A stretch of 37,218 bases of DNA from an uncultured Mycoplasmatota bacterium (lineage in GTDB: Bacteria > Bacillota_I > Bacilli_A > RF39 > UBA660), in NCBI GenBank assembly GCA_948465965.1, contig CAOJYR010000013.1, positions 1 through 37,218 of the forward strand, in the 5' to 3' direction. Numbering within the stretch: position 1 is the first letter of the stretch; each line of letters starts with the position of its first letter. A program made the position numbers and the translations under genes. Of the stretch, positions 7,935 to 15,704 are shown piece after piece. The notes below the pieces were generated by a model. That model was not told the DNA's origin. It saw nothing but the letters and a program-made list of their open reading frames with translations, and made no database searches.

Positions 7935-8922
7935 TGTAAATCAACTTACTGTATGAAACTTTTTCTGATATAGCTCCATTATCAATCATTATATCTTGTA
8001 AATGATCAAATGACTTCTTACTGAAATTAGTAGTAGTAGGCCAAGCCTCTATAGCTCTATATCTTTTAACAACCTCAGTTAAGTCTTTTAAAGAAGTATC
8101 TGGAAATTGATTTAATATAGCACGAGCTACATCTTCATCACTATTATTTTTAACAAAATCTAACCCCTTTTGGATAGCTTTTGTAAAGTTACTAATTAAT
8201 TCTTTATTATCATTGATATAACTTTTTCTTGCTGAATAGGAAGTATAAGGAACAACACCACCAAGTTCTCCAACACTAGCAACTACATAACCATAACCTT
8301 CACTCTCAATTTCTAAAGCAGTAGGCTCAAACAAAGTAACAAAGTCACCTTGACCTCCAATAAAAGCTCCACCCATAGCGGCAAAATCTATACTAGTATC
8401 AATATTAACCTCAGTTTTTGGATCAATACCATTTTGTTTTAGTGCATACTCAAAAGTCATTTCAGGCATACCACCAGCACGTCCACCTATAACATCTTTT
8501 CCCTTTAAATCATCTAAACTGAAATTTTCATACTTCTTTCTAGATACTAGAAAAGTTCCATCTTTTTGAGTAAGTTGAGCAAAAGTTCTTAAATAATCTT
8601 TTTCTCCACCATTGTAAACATAAATTGTTGCTTCACTTCCAGAAAAACCAATATCAGCATCTCCAGATAATACAGCAGCAGTAACCTTGTCAGCCCCAGG
8701 TGTAAGAATTACCTCAACATCAATTCCATAATCTTCAAAATAACCTTTTTCTAAAGCAACATATTGAGGGGCATAAAAAATAGTGTGTGCAACCTCAGCC
8801 ATCGTAATCTTCGTATTTTTTTGCTTAGTATCTTTACCCTTATTAAAATCGAATAAAACCAAAGATGCTAATAAAAATATTAATATTCCACATAAAATGT
8901 AGACAAAAACTTTCTTTTTCAT
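7924..8922 (-). CDS. ABC importer substrate-binding protein, NMT1/SsuA/ThiY type
   Basis: A 332-residue extracytoplasmic binding protein. Residues 5-25 form one hydrophobic helix. I see no lipobox cysteine after it, so it is likely held by an uncleaved N-terminal anchor instead of lipid. The mature part begins TKITMAEVAHTIFYAPQYVALEKGYF, typical of NMT1/THI5-like proteins, followed by a GADIGFSG-like segment (SGDADIGFSG). This fold binds sulfonates, taurine, nitrate, riboflavin or pyrimidine precursors of thiamine. The leader shows no TPP or FMN riboswitch, so none of these is supported over the others. An AAAGGAG site precedes the ATG. Confidence 0.88.
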   Translation of the reverse strand: MKKKVFVYILCGILIFLLASLVLFDFNKGKDTKQKNTKITMAEVAHTIFYAPQYVALEKGYFEDYGIDVEVILTPGADKVTAAVLSGDADIGFSGSEATIYVYNGGEKDYLRTFAQLTQKDGTFLVSRKKYENFSLDDLKGKDVIGGRAGGMPEMTFEYALKQNGIDPKTEVNIDTSIDFAAMGGAFIGGQGDFVTLFEPTALEIESEGYGYVVASVGELGGVVPYTSYSARKSYINDNKELISNFTKAIQKGLDFVKNNSDEDVARAILNQFPDTSLKDLTEVVKRYRAIEAWPTTTNFSKKSFDHLQDIMIDNGAISEKVSYSKLIYNEK

Positions 8923-8945
8923 AATTCTCCTTTCCTAACTAAAGT

Positions 8946-8951
8946 ATTATA
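8946..8951 (-). promoter_or_regulatory. Likely -10 box of the ABC operon
   Basis: TATAAT on the minus strand, 24 bases before the binding-protein ATG. I see no convincing -35. It stands back-to-back with the plus-strand promoter at 8970-8978. Confidence 0.45.
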
Positions 8952-8969
8952 TGAAAAAGATCTAAAATG

Positions 8970-8978
8970 TGTTATAGT
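8970..8978 (+). promoter_or_regulatory. Extended -10 promoter of the GNAT-phosphodiesterase operon
   Basis: TGT followed by TATAGT at 8973-8978, 27 bases before the ATG at 9006. The -10 boxes of the two divergent promoters are only 21 bases apart. Confidence 0.5.
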
Positions 8979-9005
8979 AATAATGATATTTTAAAGGTGA
9001 TTGAA

Positions 9006-9584
9006 ATGAATTTAATATATAAAGAGATAAATAATGATAATTTAATGTTAGCTGTTAAAACCCAGATGAAAATTTTCCCAGAGGAGAGTGCATTAGAACA
9101 TTATAAATGGGGAATCAAAACAAATAGAGAATATGAAAAAAATTATTTAGTTTATGATAGTGATAAAATAGTAGGTGTGACAGGGATTTATAGTAATGAA
9201 GATCTAGAAGATAGTCATTCTATTTGGCTTGGATGGTTTGATGTATTAGAAAAGTATAGAAAAAAAGGTTATGGAACAATAATTCTTAATGATACAATAA
9301 ATTTTGCGAAAGAATTATCTAAAAAGTATCCTATCAAATATTTTCGCTTATATACTGATAAAGAAGAAAATAAGACTTCTCTTTACCTATATGATAAAGT
9401 AATGGACATAAAAGAAGTTTATAATAATAAAGATGATCTTAATTATAATGGAAATTGTGTTATTTACAGTAAAAGTTTGACTGATGAGATAGCCTCTTAC
9501 TGGAATAATAGATTTTTGAATTTGAAACAAATTATTCTAGCAGAAGAGATAAGTAATAGCAAAATGAAAGAAGAGTTGCAATGA
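9006..9584 (+). CDS. GNAT family N-acetyltransferase
   Basis: A 192-residue GNAT protein of unknown substrate. The acetyl-CoA loop is R-K-K-G-Y-G-T in the segment EKYRKKGYGTIILN, preceded by a strand and bulge (WLGWFDVLEKY) as expected for motif A. The later FRLYT and LYLYDKVM pieces fit motif B. I chose the ATG at 9006 because it has an AAGGTGA site 6 bases upstream; a longer frame from 8967 would begin before the predicted transcription start. It overlaps the next gene by 4 bases, so both are one operon. Confidence 0.82.
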   Translation: MNLIYKEINNDNLMLAVKTQMKIFPEESALEHYKWGIKTNREYEKNYLVYDSDKIVGVTGIYSNEDLEDSHSIWLGWFDVLEKYRKKGYGTIILNDTINFAKELSKKYPIKYFRLYTDKEENKTSLYLYDKVMDIKEVYNNKDDLNYNGNCVIYSKSLTDEIASYWNNRFLNLKQIILAEEISNSKMKEELQ

Positions 9585-10117
9585 AATTAATGTTTATATC
9601 AGATATTCATGGAATAAAAACAAATTTAGAAATAATCGAAGAAAAATTTAAAGAATTAAAATGTGATAAATTAATTGTTTTAGGGGATTTATATTACGCT
9701 TATGGAAGCAATAAATCTAATGATGAATATGATGTAGAGTATGTCAGAAAATTTTTAGAATCATTCCAGGATAAATTAATTTGTATAAAGGGAAATTGTG
9801 ATAGTGAGAATGATGTTAAAGCAAGTAATTTTTCAATTATTAATGAATTAAGTTTAGTAGCTACTATTAATAATGATATTTACTTAACCCATGGACACAT
9901 ATATAATGAAAGTAATTGGCAAAAAGAAAATTCTATTTTAGCTTATGGTCATTTACATATACCATTTATTAAAAAGATAGAAACAAATCTCTACATAAAT
10001 CCGGGTTCAATTTCTCTACCAAGAAAAAAGAACAACTCAACATATTTAATTTACGATGAGGAAAAATTTACAATCTATGATATATATGACAATATAATAC
10101 AAGAACACAAAATTTAA
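9581..10117 (+). CDS. Metallophosphoesterase, YfcE/MJ0936-like
   Basis: A 178-residue calcineurin-like phosphodiesterase. All metal-binding blocks are present in order: D-x-H (Asp8, His10) in FISDIHG, GDLYY near 35, GNCD near 80, THGH near 110, GHLH near 128, and the closing NPGSIS-PR segment typical of the YfcE family. E. coli YfcE hydrolyses model phosphodiesters; its natural substrate is unknown. The start overlaps the GNAT gene by 4 bases (ATGA). I see no terminator after it; the next promoter begins 16 bases downstream. Confidence 0.88.
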   Translation: MKLMFISDIHGIKTNLEIIEEKFKELKCDKLIVLGDLYYAYGSNKSNDEYDVEYVRKFLESFQDKLICIKGNCDSENDVKASNFSIINELSLVATINNDIYLTHGHIYNESNWQKENSILAYGHLHIPFIKKIETNLYINPGSISLPRKKNNSTYLIYDEEKFTIYDIYDNIIQEHKI

Positions 10118-10132
10118 GAATTATTAAAAAGC

Positions 10133-10161
10133 TTGAAAAATAAATGATTTTATGTTATAAT
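10133..10161 (+). promoter_or_regulatory. Strong sigma-A promoter of the SGNH-like gene
   Basis: TTGAAA (10133-10138), a 17-base spacer and TATAAT (10156-10161), with TG in the extended position. The last 10 spacer bases, the -10 and the next bases are identical to those of the adhesin promoter at 11412-11440. Confidence 0.8.
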
Positions 10162-10239
10162 ATAGCAAATTTAACAAGAGGATATTACAAAAACACTATA
10201 GGAACATAGTTATCATAAAATGGAAGGAGACTATGAAAA

Positions 10240-11370
10240 ATGAAAGAAAAGCAAGTATTAGATATTCAAAGAAGGTTAAATGAAAAGTTAGCTGCCTGTT
10301 TTAATGCAAATAAAATTAAAAACGTAAGACTTACAAGTTTTGGTAATTCTATTGCCTCAGGATATTCTATGGCAAGGACCACAAAACCTCTTTTATTAAG
10401 AAATGAAAGTATAGAAGAGGTATTAAATAGCTATGATATTGAGTTGGAAAGACATAATTTCGCCAGAGCTCAAAATAATAATGATGAACATTTATTTGAA
10501 TGGTTAACTACTAACATAAAAGAAACAGAAATTAATAAGATGAATAGAAGTGATTATGAAGAAGGACCAACTAGTATGGTCAACTATGGTCTAGACAAAA
10601 TAGAGTTAGAAGAGTTTTATCCATTAGAACTAGAAAATGATATAGGATTAAAAGAATTATTAACTGAATCAGACCCAAATTTAGCAAATATACTGATTTA
10701 TAATGGTTGTACAGGTTCATTTTTAGATAATGTAACTAGAAATGGAAAATTAACACAAATGCTAACATATGGTATAAAAAGAGATATCAAAGGGTTAGAA
10801 GCTACATTGAAATATATTCAAGCAAATAATAGAAAAAACAATACAAACACACAAGTGTACATTTGCGGTGCCCCAAATTTCTTAGGATTAAATATCCAAG
10901 GAATAATCAATAGTAAATTAAAAAAAGTAGCTGACCAATATGCTAATGTTACCTATGTAAAACCGGTTAAGTCAAAATTCATTTATAGAAATTATGAATC
11001 AAATAAATATCAACCAGATATACATTATGATGAAGAAGAATATTTAGAGTTTAATAATAATATATTGGAATCAATTTTTAAAAATTATGAAATTAATAAA
11101 GCAATGATAAATATCGATAGAATTTGTTGTCAATTAAGCAATGGAATAGAATTAGAAAATCCAGCTTTAAATGGTAATAAAGAATTAATCCAAAAATATA
11201 TTGATAAAGTATTATCAGGACAAGCAAAGGCACTTTCAACGAACGAGCAAAAGGAATTGTTTTATCACAAAGTAAGAAAATATCTCTTAGAAAGACAACC
11301 TTATGACTTTTATTACTTAGGAAAGAATAATATAAAAGATGTAATTGATAATAGTAGAAAAACAAGATAG
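10240..11370 (+). CDS. SGNH/GDSL-like hydrolase, cytoplasmic
   Basis: A 376-residue protein with the blocks of an SGNH esterase: SFGNSIASGY at 33-42, where Ser37 is the likely nucleophile and the usual GDS is GNS; the ILIYNGCTGS segment at 151-160 in place of the Gly and Asn blocks; and QPDIHYDEEEY at 258-268 with Asp260 and His262 as the likely acid and base. No signal peptide or membrane helix is visible, so it probably acts inside the cell. Residues 290-376 are a helical, charged extension with no recognised domain. It has its own strong promoter and a GAAGGAG site 10 bases before the ATG. The substrate is unknown, and the divergent blocks leave open that it is not an active enzyme. Confidence 0.7.
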   Translation: MKEKQVLDIQRRLNEKLAACFNANKIKNVRLTSFGNSIASGYSMARTTKPLLLRNESIEEVLNSYDIELERHNFARAQNNNDEHLFEWLTTNIKETEINKMNRSDYEEGPTSMVNYGLDKIELEEFYPLELENDIGLKELLTESDPNLANILIYNGCTGSFLDNVTRNGKLTQMLTYGIKRDIKGLEATLKYIQANNRKNNTNTQVYICGAPNFLGLNIQGIINSKLKKVADQYANVTYVKPVKSKFIYRNYESNKYQPDIHYDEEEYLEFNNNILESIFKNYEINKAMINIDRICCQLSNGIELENPALNGNKELIQKYIDKVLSGQAKALSTNEQKELFYHKVRKYLLERQPYDFYYLGKNNIKDVIDNSRKTR

Positions 11371-11411
11371 TAGACGAAAAAGCATATATTACTTTAAAAT
11401 ATTTAAAAAAC

Positions 11412-11440
11412 TTGCAAAAATAGCAGTTTTATGTTATAAT
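11412..11440 (+). promoter_or_regulatory. Strong sigma-A promoter of the adhesin-sortase operon
   Basis: TTGCAA (11412-11417), a 17-base spacer and TATAAT (11435-11440), with TG in the extended position. It closely resembles the promoter at 10133-10161. Confidence 0.8.
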
Positions 11441-11468
11441 ATAGCCACATAAATGAGGGGGAAGGAAA

Positions 11469-13277
11469 ATGAAAAAGAAAGTAACAAAAATTTTAACTGC
11501 TTTTATAATAGCAGTAATGACATTCTGTACATTTAGTACAACAGTAGATGCAGTTGCATCATCAATTAAATTGGGTTCTGCAGAAAATATCCAAGCATAT
11601 GTTGCAGGAACATATTTTACAACAAAAACAACAAAAGATGGAAAATATGTATATTGTTTAAATATTCATAAAGGAACAGCTCAAAACATTACCGCAAAAC
11701 TAGTTGGAGAAAGAGATGCCGGTTTTGCATATATAATGAAAAATGGATATCCAAAGAAAAAATTTACAGGGGAAAGATTAAAAGATTATTATATTACACA
11801 AACTGCAGTTTGGTGGTATTTAGATGATACTACAGGTTCATCAAATCTTACAAAGTCATTTAAAACAAATGGTTCAGATAAATATAATTTAAGACCATAT
11901 ATTAAGAAATTAGTGACTGGAGCAAAAAAAGCGAAAGAAGCTGGTTATGCAAAGACAAAAATCGATGCAAGTATATCTGATGCTACAATGACACTTTCAA
12001 GTGATAAAAAGTATTATGTATCAAAAGCTATAAAAGTAACATCAAGTAACCTAGATACTTATAAAGTTGCAGTTAAATCAGGACCAAGTGGTACAGCAAT
12101 AATTGATACAGATGGAAACAAACAAACAAAATTCAAGGCAGGAGAAAAGTTCAAGGTAAGAGTTCCTGTATCAAAAGTTACAAAATCAACAAAGATAAAA
12201 GTAACTGCTAGTGGAACTGGAACAGTAGATAAAGCATATGAATATGCACCAACTGATTCTAGTATGCAACACGTTATACCAGCAGGTTTAACGACTGAAA
12301 GTAAAACAGTAGACACAACAATTACATTAAATGCCGAAAAGCCAAAAGAAGAAACATCTCAAGTAACAATCATAAAGGTCGATAAAGCAAATGATAAAGC
12401 CCTAGCTGGAGCAAAATTAGTTTTAAAGAATGCTAGTGGAGCTATTATAGATAGCTGGACTTCAGATAATCAAGGTCATGTTATTAAAAATTTAGCAGAT
12501 GGAACATATACAATAACAGAAACAGAAGCACCTGCTAATTACAAACTTAACCAGGAACCAGTAACATTTACAGTTAATGCCTCTAATAGAAATCAAACAG
12601 TTAAATTTTACAATGAAACAGAAGATAAAGTAGTAAATATTATAAAACTTGATAAATCAACGGATCAACCAGTAGCAGGAGCTACACTAGTTCTAAAGGA
12701 TGAAGCAGGAAATGAAATAACCAGTTGGGAAACAACAACGCAAGGTCATATTATTAAAAATTTACCTAATGGTACATATAGTGTAGTTGAAACTAAGGCA
12801 CCTGCTGGTTATAAATTAAGTGAAGAAGAAGTAAAATTCACAATAACTGACACAACAAAAGATCAAAGTATTAAATTCTATAATGAGGCAAAAGATAGAG
12901 TAGTAAATATTACAAAAATTGATAAAGCAACAGGCCTACCTTTAGCTGGAGCAGAAATTGTAGTTAGAGATTCTAATGACAATGAAATAGCAAGATTCAC
13001 ATCAACTACTGATCCTTATATTATTACAAATATTGCTGATGGAACTTATACAGTAGAAGAAGAAAGTGCTCCAGACGGTTATATGAGAACAGAAGAAGTA
13101 AAAACATTTACAATCGACAATGATCACTTATCACATCAAATAATTATTGAAAACTATCCAGAAGTAATTGTTCCAGATACAAGTTCAAATAATTCAATTT
13201 TACTAACTATATTAGGAATAGGTATAATTGGAGTAGGAATTGGATTTGTAAAAAAACATGAACAAAAAGCAAAATAA
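11469..13277 (+). CDS. Wall-anchored adhesin with thioester domain and three Cna-B repeats
   Basis: A 602-residue secreted surface protein. Residues 1-30 are a signal peptide. Residues about 40-165 form a thioester (TQXA-type) domain: Cys63 in YCLN and Gln111 in TQTAVW would form the internal thioester used by Gram-positive adhesins to bond host targets covalently. A beta-rich linker domain follows (about 170-290). Three Cna-B repeats lie at about 297-383, 386-473 and 476-563. Each starts with an I-x-K-x-D-K strand and ends with a GTYxxxE motif followed by APxxY, as in domains with internal isopeptide bonds. The sorting signal is VPDTS (568-572), not LPxTG, then a hydrophobic helix and a KKHEQK tail. 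The sortase gene directly follows and overlaps by 20 bases. Confidence 0.9.
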   Translation: MKKKVTKILTAFIIAVMTFCTFSTTVDAVASSIKLGSAENIQAYVAGTYFTTKTTKDGKYVYCLNIHKGTAQNITAKLVGERDAGFAYIMKNGYPKKKFTGERLKDYYITQTAVWWYLDDTTGSSNLTKSFKTNGSDKYNLRPYIKKLVTGAKKAKEAGYAKTKIDASISDATMTLSSDKKYYVSKAIKVTSSNLDTYKVAVKSGPSGTAIIDTDGNKQTKFKAGEKFKVRVPVSKVTKSTKIKVTASGTGTVDKAYEYAPTDSSMQHVIPAGLTTESKTVDTTITLNAEKPKEETSQVTIIKVDKANDKALAGAKLVLKNASGAIIDSWTSDNQGHVIKNLADGTYTITETEAPANYKLNQEPVTFTVNASNRNQTVKFYNETEDKVVNIIKLDKSTDQPVAGATLVLKDEAGNEITSWETTTQGHIIKNLPNGTYSVVETKAPAGYKLSEEEVKFTITDTTKDQSIKFYNEAKDRVVNITKIDKATGLPLAGAEIVVRDSNDNEIARFTSTTDPYIITNIADGTYTVEEESAPDGYMRTEEVKTFTIDNDHLSHQIIIENYPEVIVPDTSSNNSILLTILGIGIIGVGIGFVKKHEQKAK

Positions 13278-13926
13278 AAGAACATGCCATCAAGGAATCT
13301 CTCCTAATGCAGTTGCTATAATTGGAGCAATTATAACATTACTAGGAGGATTCTTTCTTTCTTATAACTATGTTCAAGCTAAAAAAGTTATGGCTTATGA
13401 CTATATGTCTAATTTATTTTATGATGGAAATAGTCTACAAGAGATAAAAGATTCCATTACAGAAGAGGAAGAAACAAAAGAAGAATTAACCGAAGGATTA
13501 TCAGATACCTATACAGACGAATATATTGGTTATCTTACAATTCCAAAAATTAATTTAACAAAAGGATTTTTAGATAAAAGATCCTCTGAAAACGATGTAG
13601 AAAAAAATATATTAGTAGTGGAAGGATCAAATTATCCTGATGTTGAAAAAGGAAACTTAATTTTAGCTGGACATTCTGGAACAGGCTGGAAAGCATTTTT
13701 CAATGATTTACAAAAATTAACCAATAATGATGTGATTTATATTACATATAAAAATAAAAAATATACTTATAAAATAGTCAATATCTATAAGCAATCAAAA
13801 GTAGGTAAAATTGCCATTTATAGAAATTATGATAAGACAACATTAACACTAGTTACTTGTACAAATAACGATAGTACAACTCAAACAATATATATATCAG
13901 AGTTAGAATCTGTAGAAGATGAGTAA
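13258..13926 (+). CDS. Sortase, class D-like, without a visible catalytic arginine
   Basis: A 222-residue membrane-anchored transpeptidase that should attach the upstream adhesin to the cell wall. Residues 17-36 are the N-terminal anchor. The catalytic domain starts near 90 (YIGYLTIPKINL) and has His139 in LAGHSG and Cys201 in TLVTC. The third catalytic residue, an arginine normally 8-13 residues after the cysteine, is not there: the stretch from Cys201 to the end (residue 222) has no arginine or lysine, and Gln209 is in about the expected place. The gene overlaps the adhesin by 20 bases with only a weak binding site of its own, so it is likely made by translational coupling. Confidence 0.88.
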   Translation: MNKKQNKRTCHQGISPNAVAIIGAIITLLGGFFLSYNYVQAKKVMAYDYMSNLFYDGNSLQEIKDSITEEEETKEELTEGLSDTYTDEYIGYLTIPKINLTKGFLDKRSSENDVEKNILVVEGSNYPDVEKGNLILAGHSGTGWKAFFNDLQKLTNNDVIYITYKNKKYTYKIVNIYKQSKVGKIAIYRNYDKTTLTLVTCTNNDSTTQTIYISELESVEDE

Positions 13927-13961
13927 AAAAGAGTAAAAAGTAAAAAAGGGGGGTGAAGGTG

Positions 13962-15011
13962 ATGTCTAAATTATCACTATTTGATAAGCTAAAGGTCTTA
14001 GTAGATGTAACATCATCTTCAAGCCTATTTGTAATAGCTCTACTATTACTTGTATCTTTAGCCTATCTGTTTGTAACAACAAATAAAAAGAATGCAAAAA
14101 GTAGTAAATTTACATACTCATTCATTTATCTAATAATAATCATAATAACTACAGTCCTTTATAAAGATTCTCTATCAAAAATGTTTGATTATATGATGAA
14201 TAACTTCTTTATAGCGATTTACTTCCCTAATCTTGCAATCTACTTCGCAGCTATCATCATATCAAATATAATTCTTTGGATAAGTATCTTTAATTTCAAG
14301 ATAAGTAAAATAATTAAATATATAAATACAGTTATCTATTGTATAATCCATTACTTATTAATATTAATAATAAATATAATTACAACAAATAAATTAGATG
14401 TCTTTACACAAAGTTCAGTCTATCAAAATGACCAAGCACTTGCTTTAATTGAATTATCAAGTTCTATCTTTGTTATTTGGATTTTATTATTAGGAATATA
14501 TAAACTAATTAGAATATACCAAACAAGAAAAATGCATCAAGAAGAACCAACAACTATTGTGGAAAAAACACCTAAAAAAACACTTCCAATAAATGTAATA
14601 GAAGTAGATTATCCAAAATATGTAGTAGATACCAAGAAAGACAAAGTAAAAGAAGAGCAGAAAAAACAAGACGAGCTTACATATTTTGAAAATATGTTAA
14701 CTTTAGAGGATTACAAATTAGTTTTATCAATCCTAAAAAACCAAAAAGAAGAAATAAAACACGAAGCAAAATATGAACAAATAAGCCTAGAGTTATCAAA
14801 ACCAGTAAAAGAAACAAATACAATAGATTTAAATATAGAGAGTGAAAAATTACAGCCACAACAAACAATTATAGAGGAACAACAAAAATTACAAGAGAAA
14901 AAGCTAGATGAAGAATTAGAAAAATATTTAGAACAAGAAAGATTGAAACTAGAAAAAGAAGAACAAAGAAAAATGACAGACTTAGAACGTTTATATAGTA
15001 GTATAAGATAG
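13962..15011 (+). CDS. Five-helix membrane protein with long charged cytoplasmic tail
   Basis: A 349-residue protein of no family I recognise. Hydrophobic helices are at about 20-38, 50-67, 82-111, 117-141 and 163-184. From 190 on it is highly charged and Glu/Lys/Gln-rich, with coiled-coil-like heptads at about 280-349. By the positive-inside rule the tail is probably cytoplasmic. A frame from GTG at 13953 exists, but that GTG overlaps the G-rich binding site (13948-13953) that suits the ATG at 13962, so I use the latter. It follows the sortase gene by 35 bases with no promoter between, so it belongs to the adhesin operon. The last 136 codons, from Glu214, are duplicated downstream as part of the 3,048-bp repeat and form the tail of the chimeric PcrA. 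Confidence 0.8.
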   Translation: MSKLSLFDKLKVLVDVTSSSSLFVIALLLLVSLAYLFVTTNKKNAKSSKFTYSFIYLIIIIITTVLYKDSLSKMFDYMMNNFFIAIYFPNLAIYFAAIIISNIILWISIFNFKISKIIKYINTVIYCIIHYLLILIINIITTNKLDVFTQSSVYQNDQALALIELSSSIFVIWILLLGIYKLIRIYQTRKMHQEEPTTIVEKTPKKTLPINVIEVDYPKYVVDTKKDKVKEEQKKQDELTYFENMLTLEDYKLVLSILKNQKEEIKHEAKYEQISLELSKPVKETNTIDLNIESEKLQPQQTIIEEQQKLQEKKLDEELEKYLEQERLKLEKEEQRKMTDLERLYSSIR

Positions 15012-15021
15012 GAGAGATAAT

Positions 15022-15630
15022 ATGTCAGAATTTACAGATGAAATGATAGATAAGCTAAAAAAGGAACTGAATAAGCGCTATAAAGAAATGGCTAAGATAA
15101 TAAAAAGGTTAACAAACGAATATAAAAAAAATACCATTCTTATTTATAATGAAATTATAAAGGATAGTCTAGAAAAAGCAATAAAAAATGTCGTGGACAT
15201 TATGGAATCTTCATGTTTACCTTGCAATATATCAGAATATATATATTATAGAAATATTGATGAAGTGTTTGATGAAGAGCAAAACAGATTAATGGGAAAT
15301 GGATCACAGCTTACTAATAAAGTCTGGGATAATTTAAATGAAAAAGATACTTATGCAAGTATGGCAATCAGATTTCAACCTAATGAAGATAAAAGCAAAT
15401 TTGAATTCTATGGAACAGAAATGCCAGAAGATAGATTGACAGTACATGTATGTTTTGATAAAACTTTTTTAAAGGAATTGGCAGAAAAGGATGACTTAAA
15501 ATTTATTGATTCTGGTAATGGAAGAATCGAGGTTAGTATGAATATTCCACAACTAGAGTATTTATTAACTCCAGCAAACAATAAAGAAAATCAAAAATTA
15601 AAAATTTATACAAAAGATGAGAATCACTAA
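15022..15630 (+). CDS. Unknown 202-residue protein, copy 1
   Basis: I do not recognise this protein. Residues 5-60 are a lysine/glutamate-rich amphipathic helix, probably a coiled coil. A CxxC pair (Cys65, Cys68) follows. The C-terminal half (about 85-195) alternates polar and beta-like segments. There is no signal peptide or membrane helix, so it is likely cytoplasmic. It starts 10 bases after the membrane-protein stop with a GGAGAG site, and a terminator overlaps its stop, so it is the last gene of the adhesin-sortase operon. An identical copy is at 18070-18678. Confidence 0.8.
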   Translation: MSEFTDEMIDKLKKELNKRYKEMAKIIKRLTNEYKKNTILIYNEIIKDSLEKAIKNVVDIMESSCLPCNISEYIYYRNIDEVFDEEQNRLMGNGSQLTNKVWDNLNEKDTYASMAIRFQPNEDKSKFEFYGTEMPEDRLTVHVCFDKTFLKELAEKDDLKFIDSGNGRIEVSMNIPQLEYLLTPANNKENQKLKIYTKDENH

Positions 15631-15658
15631 ATTTCATAATCTAGTGATTTTTCTTTTC
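15622..15658 (+). terminator. Rho-independent terminator, copy 1
   Basis: Stem AATCACTA / TAGTGATT (8 bp), a 12-base loop and a T-rich run. The left arm overlaps the stop codon of the 202-residue gene. It ends the adhesin-sortase operon. Confidence 0.8.
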
Positions 15659-15676
15659 TAAAAAAACAAAATAAGG

Positions 15677-15682
15677 TATAAT
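15677..15682 (+). promoter_or_regulatory. -10 box of pcrA, copy 1
   Basis: TATAAT 22 bases before the ATG at 15705, directly after the terminator. The -35 region is only T-rich. As part of the duplication it would drive the chimeric gene. Confidence 0.5.
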
Positions 15683-15704
15683 TGAATTAGAAAGTAGGTA
15701 TAAC

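Noticed and set aside
8923-8966. A TPP or FMN riboswitch controlling the ABC importer
   Set aside because: The leader between the -10 and the ATG is under 30 bases and shows no conserved aptamer motif.
12360-13160. The three similar segments of the adhesin gene as a recent DNA duplication
   Set aside because: They have diverged at the DNA level and match separate Cna-B domains, so they are old protein repeats.
14677-14868. A 63-codon minus-strand frame, found again at 17725-17916
   Set aside because: It is antisense to the charged tail and repeats only because the DNA is duplicated. It is Leu/Phe/Val-rich as expected from the complement of Lys/Glu codons, with no binding site.
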